Shown here: one piece after another, positions 22,197 to 32,733 of the stretch
How the letters are laid out: the number at the start of each line of letters is the position of its first letter
Position numbering within the stretch: the first letter of the stretch is position 1
Assembly: GCA_022695795.1 (NCBI GenBank)
Contig: MU404121.1
Span: forward strand, 128,580-192,579
Source: Biscogniauxia marginata
Taxonomy: Eukaryota > Ascomycota > Sordariomycetes > Xylariales > Xylariaceae
Direction: 5' to 3'
Length of the DNA: 64,000 bases
Made by a program: the position numbers and the translations under genes
The notes under the pieces: model-generated
The model's input: the letters and a program-made list of their open reading frames with translations, nothing else
Databases searched by the model: none
What the model was told of the DNA's origin: nothing

Positions 22197-23861
22197 ATGT
22201 TTTTCTTTCAAGCGGCCGCGGGGGAATTAACGAACCAACAAGATCATGTCAAGAGTTTCTTTACCGACGCCACCCGGTTCGGCTTCGAGAAGCCTGTCGG
22301 CAACGGCGGCTTCGGCTTCGGCCTTCTCTTCCACGAGAGGCTCCCGGACGGGACGCAGCAGCGGTTCGTGGTCAAACGGGCTATGGCTATACAGTCGCAG
22401 GTTGAAAATGAGATCGTCTGGCTCAAAGTATGTATATACTAATTACCAAAATGGTCTTTTCGTACCCGTGATCTACTTCTCTCTCTTTTTCGGAAGAACA
22501 CTCGAGCAATTAATCAACTGGGCTAACACGGGAAACGGCAGCTGCTCCAACATGCCAAGCACGTAGTCAACCTCGTCCACATAGAAAGGAACCCCCTCGA
22601 GCCTAACGCGCAAGGCCAGGGCGGAATAATGGGCCCATTCATAGTGATGGAATACTTGGAAAACGGGACATTAGACACGTTAGCTAGCAGGACCGAGGGG
22701 GTAGACCTGCCAAATCGCGTTGTGACTTTCATCTTGCTCTGCTGTGAGGCTCGCCCAACGTCTACCGGGCAATAAGGAGGTCATTTTTTATACTCACCTT
22801 TCTTTCTTGTGTAGTAACAAGAGCGTGTATCGGAATGGCATATCCGCCACCTGGGCCCAACCCAGATGGTTCCCAGCCCGAAGAAACGACGGATCCTAGC
22901 AAGGCTCCCGGACTGCTTGCCCATTTCGATATCAACAACGGGAATGGTACGTTGCACAGCTCGATACAGAAAAGTATATTGGGGAAAAAATGAGTCTAAT
23001 CATATTGTTAAACAACAAAAAAAGTAATGTTTGGACGTCTTGACCGAACCCGCCGGGAGCACGCCTTGTTGCCGATATTAAAACTCATTGACTTCGGTCT
23101 GGCTTCCAACAAGGATTATCCGAGCACGGCGGCGCCGCAACAAGTTGCCGGGTTCGACGCCGTCTTGCAATTAGAAAAGCAGTGAGTAGAAGCCAGTCAG
23201 CCACCGCACCAAAAATGGGTACATATATACAGTCTATGAGGGATCCTGTTGGAGCTAATAAAGTGCATTACAGTCGAACCAACGGGGCTACTAGTCATGG
23301 CGTAGAGGCTAATATTTGTGATATCGCGAATGTGGGTTTTTATTATTTTTCCTTTTCTATCCCCTTTTACAAATACGTTATAAATGTCCCATATTCCAGA
23401 GACGACGTTGGTAACTACCTACACTTTAACCCTTCGTCTTAGTTATGGTGACTAGTCATGCTATGATCGAAAGGCCAATATATCGGATCCCTGACGAGTC
23501 ATGTCATATCATTGCACTCGTCAACACCAGCTTATCGAACTAACCTCGAATACCTACACTCCAGGTGCTCGTCCTGACCCTGGCCAGGATAGGGATGGGG
23601 ACCGACGAAAAATGCCGCCGGGAGATGATGAACCCGAACAATTTCGCACACCTAGACAACGACCTCCGGCTCCTCATCGCGAGGTGCCTAGCTGCAGATC
23701 CGAGCAATCGTCCCAAGCTGGACGACTTGCTAGCGAGGCTCCAGCAGCTCGTTAGAGACCAGGCAGATATCGCGTATGCCCAGCAGCCAGGCAAGTCTCG
23801 GGAGAGCGACGCGGAAATCGAGGCTTTTGTGCAGCGGTATATACTAGACGCCCCTATATGA
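22197..23861 (+). CDS. Atypical small protein kinase with HFD catalytic loop
   Basis: Predicted Ser/Thr-type protein kinase of a lineage common in Pezizomycotina. Exons 22197-22427, 22542-22743, 22815-22946, 23025-23181, 23274-23331 and 23565-23861 join in frame to 358 residues. The Gly-rich loop is VGNGGFGFG (34-42). The lysine is in FVVKRA (Lys60). The hinge is VMEYLENGTL. The catalytic loop reads HFDINNGN (181-188), with Asp183 and Asn188 intact but Arg of HRD replaced by Phe. The metal-binding motif is LIDFGLA (Asp211). The C-lobe end is RCLAADPSNRPKLDDLLARL. All catalytic residues are kept, so activity is plausible. The region between DFG and the C-lobe is shortened, and the 233-nt fifth intron could hide a further exon. 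It converges with the first MYND gene. The target is unknown. Confidence 0.8.
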
Positions 23862-24259
23862 TACATTGGAGGGGACAAGGGCGCAAAATGAGTTGATGCC
23901 GGGGTCAAGGAGGAAGTAAATCCCCGACCGTTATCGGGTTTAGTTCTACGCATCAAATTATCAAGCAACGATTAGCCATTTGGATTACGTTGGGGACTAT
24001 GGAATATTCTCTTTCCTTGTCTGTCATTAGGCTTACCAATATATTGATGTCCGAGGGGGGTTGGGCCGGCATACATATATTATCTACTACACATCTGTGA
24101 TATCATCGAATTTTTTTCCTGTAGACTCGTAATGTAATTTAATGTCTGCGTAAAACTTAAAGCCATGAATCCACCGCCATCCTTCAAGCAGGATAATATT
24201 GATTACCTGGTGCCTATCCTCATAGCATACGAGAGAGGAGTAAGCGGCTGACTTCATGT
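23862..24259. other. Short spacer between convergent kinase and MYND genes
   Basis: Only 3' untranslated sequence is expected. No open frame of note. Confidence 0.6.
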
Positions 24260-25639
24260 TTACTCAAGACCTAGATCCCTCCTCGCCTCCGCCAGTGCCT
24301 GTTCGTGCTCCTTCTTGCCGTGGACATCCAATATTCTCATCGCAGCCTCGAGATCCTTCTGGTCGGCCTCCAGTTCGTCAAAGGCGTATGGCGACCTGAT
24401 ATCGTCGTGGCTAATCGGATGCTCTGCATCCTTTAGCTTCTCCGTGATCCAGTTTTGCCAATATTCCAGAAACCTCTCCTTGGTGATATGCTTTTCCAAC
24501 TGCTCTCTAGTAGTGAAGACCCTGTGCGTGCCCTGCACCAAATTTTTGCCCGACCCCATTGTGATGCGCCGTAGCTGTACCTCGACGAAGTCGTAGAAGC
24601 AGAGGACATGGGAGTGGTAGATGGGAGCGCCTTTTTCATGCATGACGATGATAGTACCGCAATAAGATGTTGCCAGCACATCGGGGGCATCCTCGCGTGG
24701 CTCGTACGCCGGTTCGGGCGCGAATATACGGCCGCCATAATTGTGCTGCGCTAGGGTCCCCAGAGATGAATTGGTTCCTCGGCAAAATTCCATGATCCAG
24801 GGAAGCCCGGCGAATCGAGGTAGGGCACAAGGCGCGCGATAGTTGTTGACTTCCTCCGAAAGAACAAGGACATTCTCAACGAGGTCCAATCTCTTGTTCT
24901 CGCCGCAAAACGGAGATAGACGCGTGATATCTCCCTCGCAATTGACCTTGACAGCGGGCCAGAACTTGGCATCGTGATGCGCGCAACCGTAATCCGCAAG
25001 GGGGAACCGGCGAGGATTCACGATACAAGGGTTTTCCATGTTTTGTTCGTAGGAGTCCAGGATGCCACGGAAATCTCGCAGAGTGGCATCCACCCAAGTG
25101 GGAGAAGAGCCCGGGATTTCGGCTGGGCTGAAAGAGCAGAAGACCATGGGACCGTTGTAAACTTTCATATGTCCTGGTTTGGCGAGCGCAAGCATCGCCT
25201 GATTGATGTTATCTTTCCTGGACCCTACAGCGAAAAGGTAGATGTGGAAATCGCCGTGTTCTCTGCGGGTATTGTCGATAACGCTGGTATTCTTAAGCGG
25301 GTTTTCACGGGCTATACCTTCTTCATAAATTCCGAGGGCTCGAGAGACTTCGATTTCTAGATTTTCGTTGTTCAGCCAGATGAAAGTCGGGTGCGGCGTG
25401 TGGGTGGGAAACATGATAGCGCGAACGTGATTAGGGGGCCGCTTGGAGTCACTGAAATCTCCCTTCAGAGTGTTGCATAGGATCTTGTGCTGGGGCCAGT
25501 CTTGCCTGTAGCACTCACGGCCACAGTACCATGAGCCACAGGTTGGACAGCGCAGATTGGCTTTCTCATCGCACATGACACATGGATTGAACGCCCCTTC
25601 GCTGGTGGCCTGGCCCTGGGAGTCGGGAGAATTCGACAT
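24260..25639 (-). CDS. MYND zinc-finger protein, copy A
   Basis: A 459-residue, intron-less gene. The N-terminal MYND finger is perfect: Cys20, Cys23, Cys31, Cys34, Cys39, Cys43, His51 and Cys55 (C-X2-C-X7-C-X2-C-X4-C-X3-C-X7-H-X3-C). MYND fingers usually bind proline-rich partners. The remaining ~400 residues are a globular region with no enzyme motif that I recognise and no SET-domain signature. Conserved landmarks shared with the neighbouring copy B are KPGHMKVYNGPMVFCSF, WPAVKVNCEGDITR, a GTIIVMHEKGAPIYHSHV block and ITKERFLEYW near the end. It is divergently oriented to copy B, with 788 bp between the two starts. Many such MYND/C-terminal-domain proteins form expanded families in Sordariomycetes. 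The function is unknown. Confidence 0.85.
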   Translation of the reverse strand: MSNSPDSQGQATSEGAFNPCVMCDEKANLRCPTCGSWYCGRECYRQDWPQHKILCNTLKGDFSDSKRPPNHVRAIMFPTHTPHPTFIWLNNENLEIEVSRALGIYEEGIARENPLKNTSVIDNTRREHGDFHIYLFAVGSRKDNINQAMLALAKPGHMKVYNGPMVFCSFSPAEIPGSSPTWVDATLRDFRGILDSYEQNMENPCIVNPRRFPLADYGCAHHDAKFWPAVKVNCEGDITRLSPFCGENKRLDLVENVLVLSEEVNNYRAPCALPRFAGLPWIMEFCRGTNSSLGTLAQHNYGGRIFAPEPAYEPREDAPDVLATSYCGTIIVMHEKGAPIYHSHVLCFYDFVEVQLRRITMGSGKNLVQGTHRVFTTREQLEKHITKERFLEYWQNWITEKLKDAEHPISHDDIRSPYAFDELEADQKDLEAAMRILDVHGKKEHEQALAEARRDLGLE

Positions 25640-26427
25640 GATGATAGTGAGAATAGTGCTGCTTTGGCAGGCGAATGTAGGTGATATCCACTAACTTGGG
25701 TGTCAGTCAAATAAGCATGATGCGACATCAAGGTAATGAACGATATGGGGAGATACGACTAAGGTATCTACAGATAGAAACCTTACCAGGCAACGCGCAA
25801 AGATTATGACGAGTGAAGGGAATCGAGGATTTTACCTTCCACGTGCTTAGTCAGTTAGTTTGTATTGTATATATGACCTCAGGGGATGATGGATAAATAG
25901 CACGTACTATGTATGTGTGAGGTATGTGTAGATCTACCTACATAGTAGACACCCAGATCGTTGGTCGGAAATTGGAAGGTGTAGATGGATTTTATCATGG
26001 GAAAAGGTTGGGATTTTGAATCACTGCTAGTAGTCTGCTTCTAGAAGGTGTTTGATAATCTTCCGACTCCGTTGCTTGGGGGAAACGTCAGGCAGAATTT
26101 GTCGTCTGGGGGGATGTTTTCAAGTTAATGGTAGAAACAACAAATCAAGACACCACCACCTGAAAGGGGTTAAGCTTTCCGTATGAGTGGAATATTTAAC
26201 TTAACCGGTACTTTATCTGCGCACCTTACCTTCCACTCACATACGTTCCTTACGCCCGACAAGGCCGCCCAAGCAAGAGCACCTACCACGCCTAAGACGA
26301 TTCTACCTGCGTCAACCTCCAGGCTCCAGAGGCCCCCTTTGTCTACTCGGTCAAGAACACACACACATATAAAACCGGTACCTGGAAGGAAGGTCCTTGG
26401 GACACCTCTCATGGATCTTGGCTGATC
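25640..26427. other. Bidirectional promoter region between the two MYND genes
   Basis: 788 bp shared upstream region of divergently transcribed paralogues. An upstream 5-codon frame (26411-26425) ends 2 nt before the copy B start codon and could dampen its translation. The overlapping frames 26170-26425 on both strands are not gene-like. Confidence 0.55.
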
Positions 26428-27933
26428 ATGGCGTACTTCCGTCCTTCCTACAACCCGATTACCTGTGACGATGCAGTCCTCAACTCGTGCACCATGTGCA
26501 AGGGTGAGGGTATCTTGAGATGTTCACAGTGCGGTACTAGGTATTGTAGGTATGTGCTAGTACTAGTGATTCGAATGTTGGGAATATAGTATAAACCTGT
26601 CGACATGGACTACAGTACGGGTAAACTTCATCAGTCGATGTCTCTTCAAACCAACCCCCCGTCCCCCCCAATCATTTCATCCTCACCTTCGATTTGACTG
26701 GAGAATTGCAGCGAACTAATACTTGACAGTGTTCAATGTCAGAGACAGGACTGGGGGTGCCATCGGCATCTGTGCAAGTCCATTTCTCAGTTCACGGAGG
26801 ATCAGAGGCCTTCGCAGCACCACTACCGAGTCATCCAGTTCCCAACCAATGACATTAAGCCTGCCTTCGCCTGGATGGAATTCTCAGACAATGGAAGAGG
26901 CCCCACCACATCGTCCACGATGACCTTGCTTCAGGCAAATGGCGGCTGCATACGTGAATTGAACGATGTCAATATTGGGCCGCCCCTGCGAGTAGGCCGC
27001 GGACTCAGAGCTTTGATGCCCGGAGATGGTCCCTATCGACCACTAGGACTACGCTTGAACTTATCCGTGCTCACTCTTTCCAAGCCTGGGCATATCCGGG
27101 TGATATATGGCCCAGTAGTTTTCTGCTCCTTCACGCGGGAGGGGAAGCAGCCCGACTGCTCCTGGGAGGGCCTCCAGGCCCACGACGCCACTCTTCGCGA
27201 CTTACGAGCTGCTATCGACTTTCTACTGTTTCAGCAGGCTGACTGTATTAGTAATATCGGACGCTTCCACTCCTTGTTTGGGCAGCAGAACAGCGTCTGG
27301 CCGGCCGTGAAGATCAATTGCAAAGCCGACGTTACGCGATACACGGCGCTGGGATACAAGCCCAACGAGATCGAGTCCGTCTTGGTCCCTTCGGTCCCCA
27401 TTCAGAAGTTTCGGAAGCGGTCCTGCTGGGCATCTAGACTAGGCCTCTCTTGGCTGTGGCAGAGGGGATCCGTCATGGAAGACCTCAACGAAGAGTCGAG
27501 ATCTATCCGGAGGGCGTCACAGAATTTCGACGCTCGCCTGTTCGTAATGGATCCGGATGATAGCGTCTTACAAGAGATGTTTCGCTGCCAATTGCAGTCT
27601 GCGCGGACCGACGGCATGTTCGGCGTCCCGCCATCCCTACTGGAATTCGATTTCGGAAGCATCATCGTCGTCCACCGAAAAGGGGCACCTATCCACCCAA
27701 TGCACGTCTCAGTCTTTCTAGAATTTGTCAACAACGCCATGAGACTCGCACCTTCACTCGTCCATGAGAAGTCTCAGGGGGGTCAGCTGGTACAATTGAT
27801 TGACGTTGAGATACTTGATGCTATAATGACAAAGGAGACTTTCCTGACTTTTTGGGAGACTCTGAAGTCGGCAGCACGACACGATAACCTGATTAATCAA
27901 CTGCCTTCTCCGTACGTGTACGAAGATGACTGA
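26428..27933 (+). CDS. MYND zinc-finger protein, copy B (paralogue of copy A)
   Basis: Two exons, 26428-26549 and 26730-27933 (180-nt intron), give 441 residues. Splicing restores a perfect MYND finger: Cys21, Cys24, Cys32, Cys35, Cys40, Cys44, His52 and Cys56. The intron falls just after Cys40. Downstream it matches copy A block by block: KPGHIRVIYGPVVFCSF, WPAVKINCKADVTR, FGSIIVVHRKGAPIHPMHV and MTKETFLTFW. The two are clear paralogues but strongly diverged, and copy A lacks the intron. The start was chosen because it begins the finger-containing exon directly. A 5-codon upstream frame (26411-26425) precedes it. Function is unknown; protein-protein interaction through the finger is the family expectation. 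Confidence 0.82.
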
Positions 27934-28338
27934 TGACAGAACCGACAAGTTAAGCTGGTAGTCGTCAACTAATCCAGATATTTGACATGGTCCGTGTCTG
28001 ACGATGGTAATTTAGCTATCTCCATTCGTCGATGTTTTATCTAGCTGCTTACCTTTCAGCCACGCAACGACAGCGTTAACTAGGGCCTAATCTAATAGGA
28101 GGAAACCGGCAGCTGGCGTCAGCATAGTAGGTAGGTAGTGGCTAAATAAGACAAGGGTTCCATGCAGCTACTTATATAAGATCGTGTAATGGTTTTAGAC
28201 AGCTGTTAGGTGCACACAGAAAATGGGAGGGAGACAGGACGTTAGAGTATTCGTGATCTCGGCCTTACTATCACCACACTACGCGAGCTACTAGATTTAT
28301 TATGACATGTCTCTGGTTCCAAATTGCCTAGGTAGATC
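27934..28338. other. Intergenic region upstream of the esterase gene
   Basis: Promoter and 3' UTR sequence with a short GTAGGTAG element near 28127. No gene is seen. Confidence 0.55.
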
Positions 28339-29559
28339 ATGACACTCACCTTTATATGCCTGTTTCTCGCCCTCCCGATCCTTGGCATTAGCGGGCAGGA
28401 CCGAAAAATCATCCTCCCGGAGCTCACTGGCCCCCATACAATCGGCCTCACGCATCTAGAGCTCATCGATGCCTCCCGATCGGACCCATTCTCGCCCAAA
28501 GCCGGGTCGCCGCGCGATCTCATGTTGACTATATTCTACCCCACCGCTCCCTCCTCTTCCTCATCCCCTCTAGCCCCCCAATTCGGTCCCGCGACCGCCT
28601 CCCACATCGACGCCGCGCTTTCCCTCCGCCCCGGCACAGCCGCGCTCCTCACCACGCGCGCCCACCTAGATGCTCCTCCCCTCGCGTCTCCGTCGCCGCC
28701 GCCGGCGGTCCTGCTCTTCAGCCATGGCTTCGGCTTCGTGCGCGGCCTGTACAGCGCGCTGCTCTCGGAGCTCGCGTCCTACGGCTGGGTCGCCGTCGCC
28801 GTGGACCACCCCTACGACGCCGGGGTGGTGGAGTACCCCGACGGCAGGACGGCGGAGGCGCGGGACTGGAGCTGGCCTCTGAGCCCGGCGGCGAGGGAGG
28901 AGGCCCTGGGGGCGAGGGTGCGGGACCTGCTTTTTGTGAGGGAGTGGCTGAGCGGTGCGGAGGCGGGGGCGGGGGAGGGGGCGAGAGGGGGAAGAAGATT
29001 CGGGGTCGATGCGGGGTGGGATGTGGTGGATGGTGTGAGGGGTGAGTTGAAGCTGCAATGTCAGGGGCAGAGCCAAGAGAGCGGCACGCTCAACGTATCG
29101 CGTGTCGCGGTCCTCGGACACTCGTTCGGCGGGGCGGCCGCCGTGCAGGCGCTGATGAACTCGTCGGCTGCCGTGGCCGCTGCGGATCTGGATGGATACT
29201 TGTACGGGCCGGTCGTGCGGTCGGGGACGGAGAAGCCCGTGCTCGTGCTGGGGTTCCCGGAGCACTTTGCTACGGACGATCCCGATGCGGCGCCCGGGTG
29301 GCCCGGCCTGAAGGGTTGGAAGAGGGATTTCACCATCGCGGGTACCGTGCACGAGAGCTATTCTGACTACTCCGTCTTCGCGGACCTATTAGGAGACCAG
29401 GGCCCCGATGCCGGGACGATTAGAGGGAGGAGGATGGTAGAGATCATACGGACGTATATCGACGCCTTCTTTAGGAAATTCGTATTAGGAACTGACGACG
29501 AGGGCTTGTTAGATGGAAACAGCAGTATATTTGCAGGGGTGTCACTAAGGAGGAGATAG
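28339..29559 (+). CDS. Secreted PAF-acetylhydrolase-like (1-alkyl-2-acetylglycerophosphocholine) esterase
   Basis: Alpha/beta-hydrolase of the platelet-activating-factor acetylhydrolase isoform II group, expected to hydrolyse short sn-2 acyl esters or similar carboxyl esters. It is one exon of 406 residues. Residues 1-19 form a signal peptide (MTLTFICLFLALPILGISG). The oxyanion-hole segment is LLFSHGFGFVRGLY (126-139). The nucleophile Ser262 lies in the elbow GHSFGG, the acid is probably Asp285 in LDGYLYG, and the base is His338 in TVHESYSDY, so the triad is complete. VDHPYDAG is another family landmark. The middle of the gene (28550-29060) is very GC-rich with a long Gly/Ala/Glu insert near 207-222. 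A large opposite-strand frame here is a shadow of that bias. The natural substrate is unknown. Confidence 0.88.
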   Translation: MTLTFICLFLALPILGISGQDRKIILPELTGPHTIGLTHLELIDASRSDPFSPKAGSPRDLMLTIFYPTAPSSSSSPLAPQFGPATASHIDAALSLRPGTAALLTTRAHLDAPPLASPSPPPAVLLFSHGFGFVRGLYSALLSELASYGWVAVAVDHPYDAGVVEYPDGRTAEARDWSWPLSPAAREEALGARVRDLLFVREWLSGAEAGAGEGARGGRRFGVDAGWDVVDGVRGELKLQCQGQSQESGTLNVSRVAVLGHSFGGAAAVQALMNSSAAVAAADLDGYLYGPVVRSGTEKPVLVLGFPEHFATDDPDAAPGWPGLKGWKRDFTIAGTVHESYSDYSVFADLLGDQGPDAGTIRGRRMVEIIRTYIDAFFRKFVLGTDDEGLLDGNSSIFAGVSLRRR

Positions 29560-29675
29560 TCATGAAGGAAATATAATTCTCGTTATGATTTCAATTTTAG
29601 GCACTAATAGCTACATGTACATATGCAAATTACGGATATGTGGACGATACAATACGATACGATACGATGGCTCAT

Positions 29676-30137
29676 CTACACCGACTCGATAAACCGCGAT
29701 GGTCTCCCGTACGGCTGCCGTTTCTTCTTACCACCGGCTTTACGGTAGCAGTCCCAGAGTATTTGGTCCAGGAGCAACAGACCGCCTTCCCGAATGGCGT
29801 CATGAATTATAATGGCGGCTTCTCTAAGGGAGGTCTCATAGCCGATGACGATTTCCGAGCCAGTCTTGTAGTCGATATCTCTTGCGTCGAGTAGCTTCGG
29901 GATGAAGCCGGCGAGCTCGTCGAAGGCGCCCTCGAGAGTCTCAAGCATCTCATCGTCTACAGTTTCGAGGTCCCTCGAGAAAGCCAACCGGTTACCGTCC
30001 TTGTCTGTTAAGACTCCTTCGGGATAGTTGTTGCCTATGACCTCGCATACCAATTCGTCTACGGAAGGCGGCTTAGGAAACGCGTCGATGAAGACCGCCC
30101 AAAAGCTTCTGGGGGTTTGGCTCTGTGTCTCCTCCAT
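29676..30137 (-). CDS. Small hypothetical protein
   Basis: An uninterrupted frame of 153 residues with protein-like composition: acidic helical stretches (ETVDDEMLETLEGAFDELAG), a helix-rich middle and a basic C-terminus (RKAGGKKKRQPYGRPSRF). No signal peptide, membrane helix or known motif is visible. It converges with the esterase, 116 bp away. It could be a lineage-specific gene. The main reason to believe it is frame length and composition without a better competing frame. Confidence 0.5.
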   Translation of the reverse strand: MEETQSQTPRSFWAVFIDAFPKPPSVDELVCEVIGNNYPEGVLTDKDGNRLAFSRDLETVDDEMLETLEGAFDELAGFIPKLLDARDIDYKTGSEIVIGYETSLREAAIIIHDAIREGGLLLLDQILWDCYRKAGGKKKRQPYGRPSRFIESV

Positions 30138-31976
30138 ACTGGTGTTTAAAAAGAATGCTCAAGGGGTGATTTTTTTTTTTTAATTATACTGACTGGTGTA
30201 TGTGTTGATAATGCTTCGTATGATTAACAATGTGGCTTGCTAGTAAATTGTTTGAAGAGCATCCGATATCTAGCCCCTTTAAATAGCCCGCTGGTAGACA
30301 TAGAAGAAGGTAAGGCCCCTTTGTTATAGGGAGAACAATGTCTTCCAAGTCCAAGACTTTCCAAGCCTTTGTTGCGGGTGAATATATCATATTCTTGGAA
30401 ACTTCTGTTTTTCTGACAGTATTTTACTGAAAGAAATCAATTTCTTCGAGTAGAGACCACAAGTATAATGAACGTGTTAGCTGATGCAAAGGAAAACAAC
30501 GCCAGGAGTACATGGCTGAGTGAGATATACGAGTGGAATCAACTCGACACGGTAAGAATTGTATCAGGAGGAAAGACAAAGGAGGAGGAGGAGAAGCATG
30601 TAATTGCCTTGGTTATCCAAATCTGCGAACCACTCAGTCTTTCCAAGCAGTGTTTTCTTTTCTGTTGAAAGCTAAGGATGTTTAGATATTCCACTGGATC
30701 CCCCCCCCCCCCCTTCATAGCAGCGTCTCCAAGCTCAAAGGCTTATCCAGCATCTGATTATGATTGTCCGTTATCCAGGCTTACCGCATCGGTGACCTCA
30801 TTACAGGTCCTGCACCGGTTCAGGACGCACCCGTGGATCGAGACATACCTTCTACCTCGGCTCTGGAAAAGAAGATACGATGGACGGCAGGTCGGAATGG
30901 CTAGTGGAGGTCGGCAGTAGACCTTACTACAATATGTCGACTTGACATGCTGTTTCCCTCTGTCCCATAGGGAAAAGGGTGATAGCTATTGCCCAGAGAT
31001 ACCTAAAGCACTAAGTTAGTAGTACATGGTACCTAGGTTCGGACTTTGCTCGGGTTACTGAATTCGGATTTCAATCTTAGGTACAGGTAGTAGGTAGTAG
31101 TTGCAGGTGGTTATCAATCTAATCTCTGCCTAGGGTACCTTGATGGAAAGAGCTAGACTCAGGTACGTTGTGTCACGTAGGTAGTCATCGACTCAATAAA
31201 TGATGCCATTCTGCAGACGCGGTTACGAATCGACTTGTCACCTCCGACGCTCGGAACTCGCCGGCCAAGTGCCCAGGCTCAGGCCATCAGGTTTCCACAA
31301 ACCGATGTCGCCGAGTCGGTGTAAAAAAGAACCGAAGTTGCAAGTAGTAGCAGCCAGTAGGTACAAATTAAAAAACCTTAGGTGCGGTATAAGTGAGGCT
31401 CGTGTAAGTCACGTCAACTCCAGCTTTTAGTAGGTACCTACAAATTAACCTTGGATACCTACCTAGCACTTGGAAAGCAGCTCATCCAACAGGCTCGCAA
31501 TTGGCGCAACGATAGTCTTGTTAAAACAGTGGGCAGATTCAGGGTGGTTCACAGTTCACCCTTCACACGGGATGCCTGTCCGGTACTTGGAAAGCAATCA
31601 GTCGTCACGACCGGGCGCATCACGCCACGACGATACCCAAGTCGGGATTAGCGAGACGAAGATATGGAGCTGTCGGTGGATACAGAGTGGGATAAGCAAG
31701 CAGAAACCGCGTTCCCTGGGCTCCGACAAAGGACCCAGGAGTGGGTTAACGACGGGGGGGGAGGAATAGATAAGGAAAATTTCCACAGCAAACTGGCAGA
31801 TACCCGACAACGACCTCTTGTCCATCCCACCTCCGACCTCTAATCTCTAATCTCTGCCTCCTCTGCCTCCTACCTGGCCTTACCACGACAACCTACCACC
31901 CATACGCATACCACTACAAACGACCGCTACGACAGCTACGACACGACACGACACGACACCGTCACCTCCGCCTGCC
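30138..31976. other. Intergenic region upstream of the peroxiredoxin gene
   Basis: About 1.8 kb with no supported gene. The frame 30468-30668 and those at 31451-31830 are short and contradictory. It contains a run of 14 C at 30700-30713 and several GGTA-type tracts at 31080-31190. The last ~130 bp are CA/CT-rich, as in fungal 5' leaders. Confidence 0.55.
31938..31959 (+). repeat. ACGAC pentanucleotide repeat in the peroxiredoxin 5' leader
   Basis: Four ACGAC units ending 17 nt before the peroxiredoxin ATG, so it is probably transcribed in the 5' UTR. Confidence 0.8.
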
Positions 31977-32733
31977 ATGTCTGCCGCCTTCGTTCAGCGT
32001 CCGGCCCCGGCCTTCACCGCGACCACCGTCTTCCCAGGCGGTGAGTTCAAGGACATCTCTCTGTCGGATTACCTGGGCCAGTGGTACGTGTATTTTGCCT
32101 TGACCTGCCTCCTCCCCCGTGGCCCGCCAATGCGCGTGTCAGTCTAAGACAAAATAACATCATTGACTTACATGCCCATCCTCTCGCAGGGTCGTCCTCC
32201 TCTTCTACCCGCTCGACTTCACCTTCGTCTGCCCGACCGAGATCATCCAGTACAACGACGCCCTGCCCCGTTTCAACGCCATCAACACCACCGTGCTGGG
32301 CGTCTCGACCGACTCGCACTTCTCCCACCTGGCCTGGACCGCCCAGCCACGCAAGCAGGGCGGCCTTGGTTCCGACCTGCAGCTACCGCTCGTCGCCGAC
32401 AAGTCGCAGAAGATCTCGCGCAGCTACGGCGTGCTCATCGAGGAGGAGGGCGTCGCCCTGCGTGGCCTGTTCATCATCGACCCCAAGGGCGTGCTCCGCC
32501 AGATCACCATCAACGACCTGCCCGTCGGCCGCAATGTCGAGGAGACCATCCGCCTCGTCGAGGCCTTCCAGTTCACCGACGAGCATGGCGAGGTCTGCCC
32601 CGCCGGCTGGCAGAACGGCGGCAAGACCCTGAAGGCCGACCCCAAGGGTAGTCTCGAGTACTTCTCTACCCAGGCCGACGGTCCCGAGAACGGCGTCGAC
32701 TCGGACTCTAAGAAGCGACTGAGAGTGAACTAA
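31977..32733 (+). CDS. Typical 2-Cys peroxiredoxin (thioredoxin peroxidase, Tsa1/PRX-like)
   Basis: Cytosolic thiol peroxidase that reduces hydrogen peroxide and organic peroxides with thioredoxin. Exons 31977-32083 and 32190-32733 (106-nt intron) give 216 residues. The peroxidatic cysteine is Cys50 in the family motif DFTFVCPTE. The resolving cysteine is Cys172 in GEVCPAGW. Both eukaryotic hyperoxidation-sensitivity elements are present: GGLG at 93-96 and a C-terminal YF at 193-194. The fungus should therefore show sulfinylation-prone chaperone or signalling behaviour like yeast Tsa1. A hydrophilic extension after the YF motif ([14 protein letters not shown]) is longer than usual. The gene is GC-rich relative to its flanks, as expected for strong expression. 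Confidence 0.95.

Noticed and set aside
28666..29352. 228-codon frame on the minus strand opposite the esterase
   Set aside because: Very Arg/Pro/Arg-rich shadow of the GC-rich esterase coding sequence; the plus-strand frame has a signal peptide and a full catalytic triad.
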